A stretch of 64,000 bases of DNA. Origin: Streptomyces sp. YS415 (GTDB lineage: Bacteria > Actinomycetota > Actinomycetes > Streptomycetales > Streptomycetaceae). The notes under the pieces were generated by a model that saw nothing but the letters and a program-made list of their open reading frames with translations, made no database searches and was not told where the DNA came from. Location of the stretch: positions 62,001 through 126,000 of the forward strand of contig NZ_JAMJFL010000006.1 in NCBI RefSeq assembly GCF_023544665.1, written 5' to 3'. Below are positions 54,403-62,795 of this stretch, piece after piece; position 1 is the first letter of the stretch, and every line of letters starts with the position of its first letter. A program made the position numbers and the translations under genes.

Positions 54403-55149
54403 TTGGACACCTTGACACCCCCTCACACGACGGCGGCGGTCACCCTGAGCGGCGTCAGCCGCACCTATCGCAGCGGATCGCACAAGGTGCGTGCCCTCGA
54501 CCGGGTCAGCGTCGATTTCGCGCGAGGCACGTGGACGGCGGTGATGGGTCCCTCGGGGTCGGGGAAGTCGACTCTCCTGCACTGCGCCGCAGGGCTGGAG
54601 CGCGTGGACGAGGGCAACGTCTGGCTCGGGCAGACGGATATCGCGGCCGCCACCGAGCAGGAACTCACCCTGCTGCGCCGGCAGCGCATCGGCTTCATCT
54701 TTCAGAACTTCAACCTGATCAGCGCGCTCACCGCGGAGCAGAATGTGGCGCTGCCGCTGAAACTCGCCCACGCCGGCCCGCACACGGCACGCGTGCGTGA
54801 GGCGCTGACCGCAGTCGGGCTCGCCGACCGGTTCGGCCACCGGCCCCGGGAACTGTCCGGAGGCCAGCAGCAGCGTGTCGCCATCGCGCGTGCCCTCGTC
54901 ACCCGGCCCGACGTGCTCTTCGCCGACGAGCCCACCGGGGCGCTGGACTCCCGGTCCGCGGCCGACGTGCTCACGCTGCTCCGCGACATCGCCCAGCAGG
55001 GACAGACCATCGTCATGGTCACCCACGACCCGGCGGCGGCCGCTCGCGCCGACGCGACGGTATTCCTGCGGGACGGCCGTGTCGTCGATCAGTTCATCGG
55101 CGCCGACGCCCGCAGCCTCGCCGATCACCTCGTCGCCCTGGAGGCCTGA
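54403..55149 (+). CDS. ABC transporter ATPase (MacB/LolD type)
   Basis: 248 aa from TTG 54403 (SD GGCGGAAG); a GTG at 54340 is a longer choice. Walker [12 protein letters not shown]-loop [10 protein letters not shown], signature [15 protein letters not shown], Walker [13 protein letters not shown], switch VMVTHDP: all residues are in order. The type is the LolD/MacB group that partners FtsX-like permeases, which is the next gene one base downstream. Role of the complex: probable export or membrane-stress/peptide defence, by analogy to Streptomyces homologues. Confidence 0.93.
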   Translation: MDTLTPPHTTAAVTLSGVSRTYRSGSHKVRALDRVSVDFARGTWTAVMGPSGSGKSTLLHCAAGLERVDEGNVWLGQTDIAAATEQELTLLRRQRIGFIFQNFNLISALTAEQNVALPLKLAHAGPHTARVREALTAVGLADRFGHRPRELSGGQQQRVAIARALVTRPDVLFADEPTGALDSRSAADVLTLLRDIAQQGQTIVMVTHDPAAAARADATVFLRDGRVVDQFIGADARSLADHLVALEA

Positions 55150-55150
55150 C

Positions 55151-57058
55151 ATGTGGCGTCTGAGCTGGGCGAGTTTCACCGAGCGCTGGACCCTGTTCGT
55201 CGGCGCCGCCCTGTCGGTGTGCCTCGGTGTGGCCCTCGTGCAGTCCTCCCTGCTGTTGCTGCTGTCCGCGGCCACCCTGGACGCTCCGGCGGGAACCACC
55301 GACCTGGAAGCCATGGACTTCGACCAGCGCTCCCTCGTGGCCGTCACGGTCGTCGCCGTCATGCTCGGCTGCGCGGCCTTCCTGGCCGTCTTCATCATCA
55401 GCTCCACCTTCGCCTTCACAGTCGCCCAGCGGCGCCGCGACCTGGCCATGCTGCGACTGACGGGTGCCACGCCCCGGCAGGTCCGCGGCCTGCTGCTGGG
55501 CCAGGCGACGCTGCTGGGCCTCATCGGTGTGGCGGGAGGAGTACCGCTCGGCGTGGCGGTCATCCGGCTGCAGGAGAAGGGCCTGCGCGAGCTGGAGTTC
55601 GTACCGGCCGGCTTCAGCGGGCAGTGGCACGGCTGGGTCGTGCTGGCGTCGGCGGGCACCGGTCTGGGCCTCGCCCTGACAGGCGTACTCCTCGCCGCTC
55701 GGCGTGCGGCGCGCATCCGGCCTCTCGAGGCCCTGCGACAGACCCGTGAGCAGGGTCGGTCCCTCGGCCGGGTCAGGTCGCTGCTGGGCGCGCTCTTCTT
55801 GATCGGCTCACTCGTGCTGGTCGTCCTGGCACCGCTGGCGGGCCCGGCCGGAGGCCAGGCCATGGCCATGTGCGTGTCGATCTGCGCGGTGCTGGCCCTC
55901 GCCTGTTTCGGACCGGTCGTCGTCCCGGCTCTCGTGCGGCTGCTGCCCGCGCGGGCGGACTCCACGGTGGCCCTCCTCGCCAAGTCGGGTCTGCGTGACG
56001 ACGTGTGGCGCAGCGCGGCCACCGCGGCGCCGGTGGTCGTCCTGGTCGGACTGCTGCTGGGCCAGGCGGTGGCCTTCGACTCGGCGGCCGCCGCGGCCGC
56101 GGGGGAACAGCGCCGGGCAACCACCGCCGATCTCGTCGTCGAGGCCCGCGGTGACGTCAGCGAACGTCTTGCGGACGTGGCCGGCGTCACCGGCGTTTCC
56201 ACGGAACTCGATGTGCCCGTCGCGGTCACGACGGGCAGCGGAGACATGGCGTTCACGGAGTTGCACCGGGGCATGGTGATCCGGCCGGACGCCTACTCCC
56301 GCCTGCATCCTCGCGACCGCTCCCTGGCGGATCTGAGGGGGCGCGCCGTGGCCGCCGGGCCCGGTGCGGTCGGCATCGGCGAGGGAGACCGCGTGGGTGT
56401 GCGGGTGGGTGGCGCGGACCTGGGCCGCGTGACTGTCGCCGAGGCCGTTCCGCCGCGGATGGGCGGCGGTGCGAGCCTGCTGATTCCCGCGGGACTGCTG
56501 GCGTCCGCGGACTTGGAGTCCGCCGCGTCCAGAAGCTTCATCGCCGTGGAGCGGTCCACGGACGTGGCGGAGGTCGAGGCGGACCTGTCCAGGATCGGCA
56601 CGGTGTCCACGGTGTCGGACTGGGCCGCGCGCGATGCCGAGGCCCGGGCGTCGGCGAACGCCGGGACGCTCACCGCGGTGATGGGCCTCGGCGGACTCTT
56701 CGCGTTCCTCGGCATCGTCAACACGGTGGTGATGGCGGTGTCCGACCGGCGCACCGACTTCGCGGCGGCACGGGTCACCGGATTCACCCGAAGCCAGATT
56801 CTTGCGTCAGCGGCTCTGGAGGCGACCGCGATCACCGCGATCGGTCTCGTCCTCGGAGCAGTGGCGACCGCGGGCACGCTGATCGCCATGGCCGGCACTG
56901 CTGCCTCGGTCACCGGCTCGCCCACCGTGGCCGTGCCCTGGTCACTGGCGGCGGGGCTGGGCGTCGCCTGCCTGGCGGTCACCGGTCTTACGGGCGTGTC
57001 GGCGGCGTGGATCGCGACCGGGCGCAGCCCCGTCTCGCTGCTCGCCGCGCGCGAGTGA
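55151..57058 (+). CDS. FtsX-like ABC permease
   Basis: 635 aa; ATG one base after the ATPase stop. Two FtsX domains: helix WTLFVGAALSVCLGVALVQSSLLLLL, then VAVTVVAVMLGCAAFLAVFIISSTFAFTVAQRRRDLAMLRLTGATPRQV (the RRRDLAxLRLxGAT motif), and a second copy near the end with FLGIVNTVVMAVSDRRTDFAAARVTGFTRSQI. A large extracellular loop lies between. With the ATPase it forms a mechanotransmission-type transporter. No histidine kinase or response regulator for antimicrobial sensing is adjacent. Confidence 0.92.
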   Translation: MWRLSWASFTERWTLFVGAALSVCLGVALVQSSLLLLLSAATLDAPAGTTDLEAMDFDQRSLVAVTVVAVMLGCAAFLAVFIISSTFAFTVAQRRRDLAMLRLTGATPRQVRGLLLGQATLLGLIGVAGGVPLGVAVIRLQEKGLRELEFVPAGFSGQWHGWVVLASAGTGLGLALTGVLLAARRAARIRPLEALRQTREQGRSLGRVRSLLGALFLIGSLVLVVLAPLAGPAGGQAMAMCVSICAVLALACFGPVVVPALVRLLPARADSTVALLAKSGLRDDVWRSAATAAPVVVLVGLLLGQAVAFDSAAAAAAGEQRRATTADLVVEARGDVSERLADVAGVTGVSTELDVPVAVTTGSGDMAFTELHRGMVIRPDAYSRLHPRDRSLADLRGRAVAAGPGAVGIGEGDRVGVRVGGADLGRVTVAEAVPPRMGGGASLLIPAGLLASADLESAASRSFIAVERSTDVAEVEADLSRIGTVSTVSDWAARDAEARASANAGTLTAVMGLGGLFAFLGIVNTVVMAVSDRRTDFAAARVTGFTRSQILASAALEATAITAIGLVLGAVATAGTLIAMAGTAASVTGSPTVAVPWSLAAGLGVACLAVTGLTGVSAAWIATGRSPVSLLAARE

Positions 57059-57363
57059 CGGATGACTTGACGGCGTCCACGTTAGGCGGCGCCGCTCTTG
57101 GCCTCGGTGGCCGCGCAGGCAAAGGACGCGGGCGCCGGGCTTGTCAGGCAGGAGGGCAGGAGGCAGGAGGGTCGGGGGCGGCTGTCGACGACGCGGCTGC
57201 GCCGGTCGTGTCGTGCCCGCGCCTGCCCAAGCGCTCGTGCAGCGGGCCCTGGTTAGGCGGTGATCGCCGATGTGCGTCCGGGTGCGCCCCTGGCAGCGTG
57301 GCGTACCGGTGCACGCCGTCCGCTTCCCGGTGCGACGCGGTGCCCGCTCGGAACGGAGAAGCC
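57059..57363. other. Intergenic region with short direct repeats
   Basis: 305 nt without a gene. GGCAGGAGG-type units are repeated three times around 57147-57171 in a purine-rich run. They look like multiple Shine-Dalgarno sites but no start follows them, so they are probably low-complexity sequence. GGAGAAGCC precedes the acetyltransferase start. Confidence 0.45.
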
Positions 57364-57681
57364 ATGGAAAGCGCGAAGCCTGCGGTCACGGTGACCAGAG
57401 TCGACGACAAGAACCGGCTGGAGGCGTACGTCGACGGACGGCTCGCGGGCCTGGTCGAGTACATCCCCGCCAAGGGGCTGCTCGCGTTCGTGCACACGGA
57501 GGTGCTGCCCGAGCGTGAGGGGCAGGGCATCGGATCCGCCCTGGCGAAGGCGTCCTTGGAGATGGTCAGGAGGGCTGACCTGAAGTTCCTGCCGGTCTGC
57601 CCGTTCATCGCCGCGTACGCGGACCGGCACCCCGAGTTCGAACCGTGGCGCTACCGGCCTGTGAGCCGGGTCGCCGACTGA
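57364..57681 (+). CDS. Short GNAT acetyltransferase (CG-type, PF14542), second copy
   Basis: 105 aa; ATG after GGAGAAG. DKNRLEAYVDGRLAGLVEYIPAKGLLAFVHTEVLPEREGQGIGSALAKASLEMVRRADLKFLPVCPFIAAYADRHPEFEPW has the CoA loop EGQGIGS and the family motif CPFxxAYxxxHPEF. Same family as the protein at 44178-44486 but clearly diverged. It ends about 50 nt before the paired operators of the reductase operon. Confidence 0.87.
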   Translation: MESAKPAVTVTRVDDKNRLEAYVDGRLAGLVEYIPAKGLLAFVHTEVLPEREGQGIGSALAKASLEMVRRADLKFLPVCPFIAAYADRHPEFEPWRYRPVSRVAD

Positions 57682-57730
57682 GACGGCCGACTCCCGTCGC
57701 CGACGGTGAATCCTCACCCTCAGCCCCTGA

Positions 57731-57773
57731 TGTTGACGCATCAACAAAAGGCGCTATTGTTGACACGTCAGCA
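57731..57773 (+). promoter_or_regulatory. Promoter with paired MarR-type operators
   Basis: TGTTGACGCATCAACA (57731-57746) and TGTTGACACGTCAGCA (57758-57773) are both near-palindromic, centres 27 bp apart. The first covers the -35 TTGACG (57733-57738) and the second overlaps the -10 TATTGT (57755-57760), with a 16-bp spacer. Their core repeats the palindrome in front of marR at 44.6 kb. Confidence 0.68.
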
Positions 57774-57859
57774 AAACAGGACCGGGGCCACCCGCCCCGC
57801 GCACACCGGCCGCGGCACCCGACTCCACGGCTGATCACACACACGTCAGGAGCAGGATC

Positions 57860-58792
57860 ATGAAGGCGCTCATCGCCCGTTCGTACGGCCCGCTGGAAGA
57901 CCTCGAGTTCGCGGACGTGCCCGCCCCGACCCCCGGCCCGGATCAACTGCTGGTCAGGGTGCAGGCCACGTCCCTCAACGCCGTCGACAAGGTGCTCGTC
58001 ACCGGCGCCATGCGTGACGCGCTGCCCGTACAGCACCCCTTCGTCCCCGGCGTGGACGTCAGTGGAGTGGTGGAGGCCGTCGGCGAGCACGTCACCCGCT
58101 TTTCCGTCGGAGACGCCGTCATCGCCTGGAACAGCATCAGCGCCGGAGCGCTCGCCGAGTACATCGTCATCGACGACGCCGCGTCCGTAGCCCTGCGGCC
58201 CGCGGGGCTCACACCGGCCCAGGGTGCCGCGCTGCCCACCGGCGCCCTCACCGCGGCAGCACTGCTCGACGCCGTCCGGGTCGAGGAGGGCGGCAGCGTC
58301 CTGATCGTGGGAGCCGCGGGCGGTGTCGGCTCCTTCACCGTCCAACTCGCCAAGCAGGCGGGCCTGACCGTTCTCGCCACCGGCCGCGCGGACGACGAGC
58401 CGTTCCTGCGCCGCCTCGGCGCCGGCCATGTTCTCGACTACCGCGACGTCGACATCGCTCAGGAGGCGCACCGCCTGACGGACGGTGGCGTCGACGTGGT
58501 GATCGACCTGGCGAACGCCGGTCCGGCTCTCGCCGCCACGGCCGCCGCGGCCAGGGCCGGCGGACAGCTGGTCTCCCCGCTCGGCGGCCCCGCCGCCTTC
58601 GAACGCGGCGTCACCGCCGTCTACACCGGTACCCGCACCCCGAAGGGCAGGCTGGAGGAGCTCGCCGCGCAGGCCGCCGACGGCCGACTGAGCGTCGAGA
58701 TCGACTCCGACTACGCGTTCGGCCAGGCGGACCAGGCCCTGGTCGACTTCGCCTCCCGCCACGTGCGCGGCAAGGTGACCGTCACCTTCTGA
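57860..58792 (+). CDS. MDR-family NADP-dependent quinone-reductase-like oxidoreductase
   Basis: 310 aa; ATG after GGAGCAGGATC. MKALIARSYGPLEDLEFADVPAPTPGPDQLLVRVQATSLNAVDK is the usual quinone-oxidoreductase N-terminus. FVPGVDVSGVVEAVGEHVTRFSVGDAVIAW follows, and ILVGAAGGVGSFTVQLAKQAG is the NADPH site. No structural or catalytic zinc Cys ligands are seen. It reduces alpha,beta-unsaturated carbonyls or quinones, so removal of a quinone or aldehyde stress compound would fit MarR control. The next two genes follow at 99 and 76 nt gaps and are probably in the same operon. Confidence 0.87.
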   Translation: MKALIARSYGPLEDLEFADVPAPTPGPDQLLVRVQATSLNAVDKVLVTGAMRDALPVQHPFVPGVDVSGVVEAVGEHVTRFSVGDAVIAWNSISAGALAEYIVIDDAASVALRPAGLTPAQGAALPTGALTAAALLDAVRVEEGGSVLIVGAAGGVGSFTVQLAKQAGLTVLATGRADDEPFLRRLGAGHVLDYRDVDIAQEAHRLTDGGVDVVIDLANAGPALAATAAAARAGGQLVSPLGGPAAFERGVTAVYTGTRTPKGRLEELAAQAADGRLSVEIDSDYAFGQADQALVDFASRHVRGKVTVTF

Positions 58793-58891
58793 CCCCCGAT
58801 CCGCCCCCCCGCGGGGCGCACTTCAACCTCCGCCGGGGGCCTCCAGAGCCAACGGTCCCACCCATGCATCACCAGTCAGGAGCTGGACACA

Positions 58892-59656
58892 GTGACGGAC
58901 CAGTATTTCGACTTCACCGGCAAAGTCGTACTCGTCACCGGCGGCGCCACCGGAATAGGCCGGGCGGTCTCCCTCGCCTTCGCCCGCCAGGGCGCCACCG
59001 TGGTCATCGGTGACGTCGACGAACGCAGCAGTGAAACCGTGAACCTCATCGAGAAGGAGGGCGGGCGGGGTCTGTTCGTCCCCACCGACGTCACCGTCGC
59101 CCGAGAGGTGTCACGTCTCGTCTCGACGACCGTCGACACTTTCGGAGACCTGCACATCGCCTTCAACAACGCGGGCGTCTTCGTCCCGCCGGCCCCACTG
59201 GCCCAGCAGACGGAAGAGGACTTCGACAAGGCGATCGCCGTCGACCTCAAGGGCGTCTTCCTCTCCCTCAAGTACGAGATCGCCCACATGGCGTCCGCCG
59301 GTGGCGGCTCCATCATCAACACCGCCTCGATCGCCGGACTCATCGGCGACCCGGACATGGCGCCCTACGTGGCGGCCAAGCACGGTGTCGTCGGGCTGAC
59401 CAAGGCGGCCGCCGTCGACTACGCCAAGGCGGGCATCCGGGTCAACGCGCTGGCTCCCGGACTGACCAGGACGGCCATGACGCAGCCATGGCTCGACGAC
59501 CCGGTAAAGCGGGACATCGTGGTGGCGGGCCCGCAGCTGGGCCGTGCCGCCGAACCCGAGGAGATCGTCGGCATGGTGCTCTACCTGGCTTCCTCCGCCG
59601 CCTCCTTCACCACCGGCGGCGTGTTCGTGGTCGACGGCGGCCAGACCGCTCACTGA
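58892..59656 (+). CDS. SDR-family oxidoreductase
   Basis: 254 aa; GTG after AGGAGCTGG. LVTGGATGIGRAVSLAFARQG (cofactor), AFNNAGVF, SIAGLIGDPDMAPYVAAKHGVVGLTKAAAVDYAKAG (catalytic Y/K), NALAPGLTRTAM and the ending GGVFVVDGGQTAH. A standard classical SDR, of the type found in aldehyde, sugar or steroid metabolism. Downstream of the reductase and upstream of the ABM gene. Confidence 0.88.
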   Translation: MTDQYFDFTGKVVLVTGGATGIGRAVSLAFARQGATVVIGDVDERSSETVNLIEKEGGRGLFVPTDVTVAREVSRLVSTTVDTFGDLHIAFNNAGVFVPPAPLAQQTEEDFDKAIAVDLKGVFLSLKYEIAHMASAGGGSIINTASIAGLIGDPDMAPYVAAKHGVVGLTKAAAVDYAKAGIRVNALAPGLTRTAMTQPWLDDPVKRDIVVAGPQLGRAAEPEEIVGMVLYLASSAASFTTGGVFVVDGGQTAH

Positions 59657-59732
59657 GCCCGCCCGGACGGTCGCCGAACCCACGACAGCACGCCGTGGGA
59701 CGCCGCGACCGCCCAGTGCCGAAGGAGCAGCC

Positions 59733-60311
59733 ATGTCGCAAATCCTCGACTCCGAGCGGCGGTCGGCCCCGGTCCCCTCCGGAGAGGTGGGTCTGCTCAT
59801 CGCCCGCCAGGTGGACCCCGGCCACGAGGAGGACTTCGAGAAGTGGGCCCACGGCGTACTCACCGCGGCCTCCGCGTTCCCGGGACACCTCGGCTACGGC
59901 CTGTTCCGGCCCAGCCGCCCCGGCGAACCGTGGTGCCTGGTCCACCGCTTCCGCGACGCCGAAGCGCACGCCCTGTGGGACGCCTCCGCCGAGCGCGCCG
60001 CCTGGTTCCGGCGAGCCGACGGCCACCACTGGGAAGTCGACCGGCGCCGTCTCAGCGGCATCGAGAGCTGGTTCGTCCCACCCGGCAGCGCCCACGCCAC
60101 CCCGCCGCCCCGCTGGAAGATGACGGTGACAGCGGTGCTCGGGATCTACCCGATCTCCCTCTTCGCGGGCACCATGGTGCAGCCCCACCTGGATGGCCTG
60201 CCCCTTCTCCTGCGCACGGGACTGGTGGCGATCCTGTTCAGTGCTCTCATGTCCTACGCCGTCATGCCCGCGCTGACGTGGGCCTTGAAGAAGTGGCTCC
60301 ACCCGAGCTGA
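59733..60311 (+). CDS. Antibiotic biosynthesis monooxygenase-domain protein with membrane tail
   Basis: 192 aa; ATG after AAGGAG. The N-terminal ABM ferredoxin-like domain (VGLLIARQVDPGHEEDFEKWAHGVLTAASAFPGHLGYGLFRPSRPGEPWCLVHRFRDAEAHALWDASAERAAWF) is fused to two transmembrane helices (MTVTAVLGIYPISLFAGTMV and TGLVAILFSALMSYAVMPALTWAL). This membrane-anchored form is common in actinobacteria. ABM domains include cofactor-free quinone-forming oxygenases; here the partner genes suggest quinone or aldehyde handling. Third gene of the probable MarR-controlled operon. Confidence 0.85.
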   Translation: MSQILDSERRSAPVPSGEVGLLIARQVDPGHEEDFEKWAHGVLTAASAFPGHLGYGLFRPSRPGEPWCLVHRFRDAEAHALWDASAERAAWFRRADGHHWEVDRRRLSGIESWFVPPGSAHATPPPRWKMTVTAVLGIYPISLFAGTMVQPHLDGLPLLLRTGLVAILFSALMSYAVMPALTWALKKWLHPS

Positions 60312-60338
60312 GTCCACGGGCCCCTGAAGCCCCGCACC

Positions 60339-60731
60339 ATGCTGAAGAACCCTTTCTGCCCGATCTGCGCCCGGGCTCCGGAACTGTCGAACCAGGACGA
60401 GGACGTCTACAGCATGGCGCTCAATGTCCAGGGGCTGCTCGTCTTCCAGGCCGATCCGGCAGCAGGCTTGGCAACATTCGGGCGTGCTGCGAGTCTGGCC
60501 AGGCAGCGCGGGAGCTCTCCTCTGGAAGCGATGGTGCTGGGCATCGCGGTCCACGCTCGGCTGGACCTCGAGGGCCTGGACGGACGACCTGTCGCCGACT
60601 CGGAGCGGAGTGTTCAGCTGGCCCGCGAGGTCGGCGACCGCTTCGGAGAGGTCATTGCCTCCTACTCCTACGGCCAGGTCAAGGCACGCCAGAGCCTCCT
60701 GGACGACGCGGCCGCCGCCTGCGGCCGATGA
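60339..60731 (+). pseudogene. AfsR/SARP regulator remnant (TPR part only)
   Basis: An open frame from ATG 60339 to TGA 60731. From about residue 22 it reads DVYSMALNVQGLLVFQADPAAGLATFGRAASLARQRGSSPLEAMVLGIAVHARLDLEGLDGRPVADSERSVQLAREVGDRFGEVIASYSYGQVKARQSLLDDA. This lines up with DVHALSLNVKAFIVGHSDPERAIRLFREAASLARTLGNHSLEALVLGNG in the SARP at 47.5 kb. There is no DNA-binding or ATPase part and no SD. It stops in a short GC-rich end 51 nt before the convergent esterase gene. Confidence 0.72.
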
Positions 60732-60782
60732 CGCCCATGTCCATACCCCCACTCCGTAGTTGCTGCATCAACAAGTTGGCAG

Positions 60783-61766
60783 TCAGATGTGCATCGTCCT
60801 GCGCAGCCACTCGACCCGCACCGCGCGAGCCCGTCGCGACAACTCCGCCTCGGGGGCGAGCGCGTCGAATCCGTGGAAGCCTCCCGGCCACACATGCAGC
60901 TCGGCGACCCCGCCGGCCTGCCAGAACCGTGCGGCATAGGCGACGACCTCGTCACGGAAGGTCTCGGCGGAACCGACGTCGATGAACAGCGGAGGCAGAC
61001 CGGACAGGTCCTCGGCGCGCGCGGGAGCCGCGTAGGCCGGGACGTCCGGGCCGCCGCGGCGCTCGCCCAGCAGCGCGGTCCATCCCGTGTCATTGGAGGT
61101 GCGATCCCATGCCCCCACGCCGGCCATCTGGCGGGCGGAAACACTGTCGTTGCGGTCGTCGAGCATCGGGCAGACCAGCAACTGACCCACCGCCACGGGA
61201 CCGTCTAGGTCCCGGGCGAGCAGCGTGACGGCCGCGGTCAGGCCGCCGCCCGCACTTGGTCCCGACACCACCACGCGACGGGCATCGATCCCCAGCACGT
61301 CGGCATGCGACATGGTCCACCGGAACCCGGCGTACACATCCTCCAGGCCCGCGGGGAAGGGGTGTTCCGGCGCGAGCCGGTACTCGACGGAGACCAGGAC
61401 GATGCCCAGCTGCTGCACCCAGTCGAGCATTTCGCCGATGAGGTTGCGATTGTCGCCCAGGACCATCCCGCCGCCGTGCGTGAAGTAGACCGCGGGCCGC
61501 GGCTCGGTGGCGCCGGCTGGCCGGCAGACCAGCAGGGAGATGTCCGGTGCTCCTGCCGGTCCTGGGACCCGGCGCTCCTCGAACTCGATGGCGCCGCCGC
61601 GGCGTATGTCGTCATCGGTCACGGCACTGGACGCCATGAAGTCACGCAGCCCGGGGAGCATCTCCGGAAGCACGGCTGGAGGCATGAACTGCGCCAACGA
61701 CTCCAAGGCAGGTACGAGTTCGGGGGCGAAGGGCGGCGGCGGTCCGATGCGCGACGTATCGGTCAT
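60783..61766 (-). CDS. Alpha/beta hydrolase, HSL-type esterase
   Basis: 327 aa; ATG at 61764-61766 after CACAGGAA. Hormone-sensitive-lipase group: VYFTHGGGMVLGDNRN carries the oxyanion HGGG, VVVSGPSAGGGLTAAV the nucleophile Ser in G-x-S-x-G (GPSAGG), LPPLFIDVGSAETFRDEVVAYA the acidic residue region, and WPGGFHGFDALAPE the catalytic His. Such enzymes hydrolyse short acyl esters or amides. It lies 112 nt downstream of the isochorismatase-like gene on the same strand, perhaps in one transcript. Confidence 0.9.
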   Translation of the reverse strand: MTDTSRIGPPPPFAPELVPALESLAQFMPPAVLPEMLPGLRDFMASSAVTDDDIRRGGAIEFEERRVPGPAGAPDISLLVCRPAGATEPRPAVYFTHGGGMVLGDNRNLIGEMLDWVQQLGIVLVSVEYRLAPEHPFPAGLEDVYAGFRWTMSHADVLGIDARRVVVSGPSAGGGLTAAVTLLARDLDGPVAVGQLLVCPMLDDRNDSVSARQMAGVGAWDRTSNDTGWTALLGERRGGPDVPAYAAPARAEDLSGLPPLFIDVGSAETFRDEVVAYAARFWQAGGVAELHVWPGGFHGFDALAPEAELSRRARAVRVEWLRRTMHI

Positions 61767-61878
61767 GGATTCCTGTGTTCCTGTCGGGCGATGCGGGTGT
61801 GCGGGCGCGAGCCGCGGGCGGCGCGGCATCGAGACCGGTGCCGTGCCGCCCGCGCTGTCGTTGTCGGTAGGGCTCGGA

Positions 61879-62532
61879 TCAGCCCTTGTTCTGACCGAGG
61901 AGCTGGAGCTCCCAGGCCAGGCTGGTGCCGAAGCTGCTTCCGTGCTCGAGAAGGATCTCCGTCATGCCGGGAACGGTCTCCTCGCGAGCCCAGTCGCGCT
62001 GCCACTCCGAGATGACGGTGCCCGAGCACGTCGGGATGACACCGGCCTGGATCATGCGCTCGATGCCACGCTCGTGGGCCTCGGTCGTGGTGGCGCCCGA
62101 GGCATCGGTGACGGCGAAGACGCGGTAGCCGTCGGCGAGGGCGTGGATCGCGGGCCAGGCGAGGCAGATGTCCGTCCACAGACCGGCGATGATGAGGTCC
62201 TTGCGGCCGGTGGCCGCGACGGCGTCGACGACTCGCTGGTCCTCCCACGTGTTGATCGCCGTACGGTCGATCGGCGTCTGCTCGGGGAAGACGTCCTGGA
62301 GCTGGCGGATGATGTGGCCGCCGCGGTCCTCGACGACCGTGGTCAGGATGGTCGGCACGTCGAAGAGCTTCGCGCCCTTGGCCAGTGCCGTCACGTTGTT
62401 GATGACCAGGCTGGCGTCCATGCTGCGCATGCCGGCGAACTGGGCACCCTGGTGGTCGATCAGCAGCAGCACCGACTTCTCCGGGGTGAGAAGCGCGTCG
62501 AGTCCGGTGTACGTGATGCCCTTGGCTGCCAT
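61879..62532 (-). CDS. Isochorismatase-family cysteine hydrolase (YcaC-like)
   Basis: 217 aa; ATG at 62530-62532 after GGAGATG. VLLLIDHQGAQFAGM gives the catalytic Asp, a Lys is likely in ALAKGAKLFDVPTILTT, and IIAGLWTDICLAWPAIHALADGYRVFAVTDASGATT contains the nucleophilic Cys (TDIC). The pattern with W-T-D-I-C is the YcaC-like subgroup of amidases/hydrolases rather than true isochorismatase. Substrate unknown. It is divergent from the flavoprotein gene across a 263-nt gap. Confidence 0.88.
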   Translation of the reverse strand: MAAKGITYTGLDALLTPEKSVLLLIDHQGAQFAGMRSMDASLVINNVTALAKGAKLFDVPTILTTVVEDRGGHIIRQLQDVFPEQTPIDRTAINTWEDQRVVDAVAATGRKDLIIAGLWTDICLAWPAIHALADGYRVFAVTDASGATTTEAHERGIERMIQAGVIPTCSGTVISEWQRDWAREETVPGMTEILLEHGSSFGTSLAWELQLLGQNKG

Positions 62533-62795
62533 GTCATCTCCGATGATCGTTGTGGCCGACGGCCTGGATGCGGCCGCCTCGAGCAGATTCGCAGCAGCCT
62601 CGACACCTGCGCATCGGTGACTAGTACGTACGTCGTTCGCAGAACAATCGCCTGCACGAAGGGCAACTGACAAGTAATCAGGTCCGGCAGCCCGCGGAGT
62701 ACCGCAGTTTTCACCGATGCCGTGTTCCTGCTTGGCCGGGACGATGTCTACTGGCACGGGCACGACGGCGACGACGGGCATGAGAGGAAGAGCGG

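Noticed and set aside
57147..57171. Repeated GGCAGGAGG as stacked ribosome binding sites
   Set aside because: No start codon with a plausible reading frame follows; it looks like purine-rich low complexity.
62624..62631. GTACGTAC palindrome between the isochorismatase-like gene and the flavoprotein gene
   Set aside because: Only 8 bp, the arms do not extend, and no regulator gene is adjacent, so it is not strong enough to call an operator.
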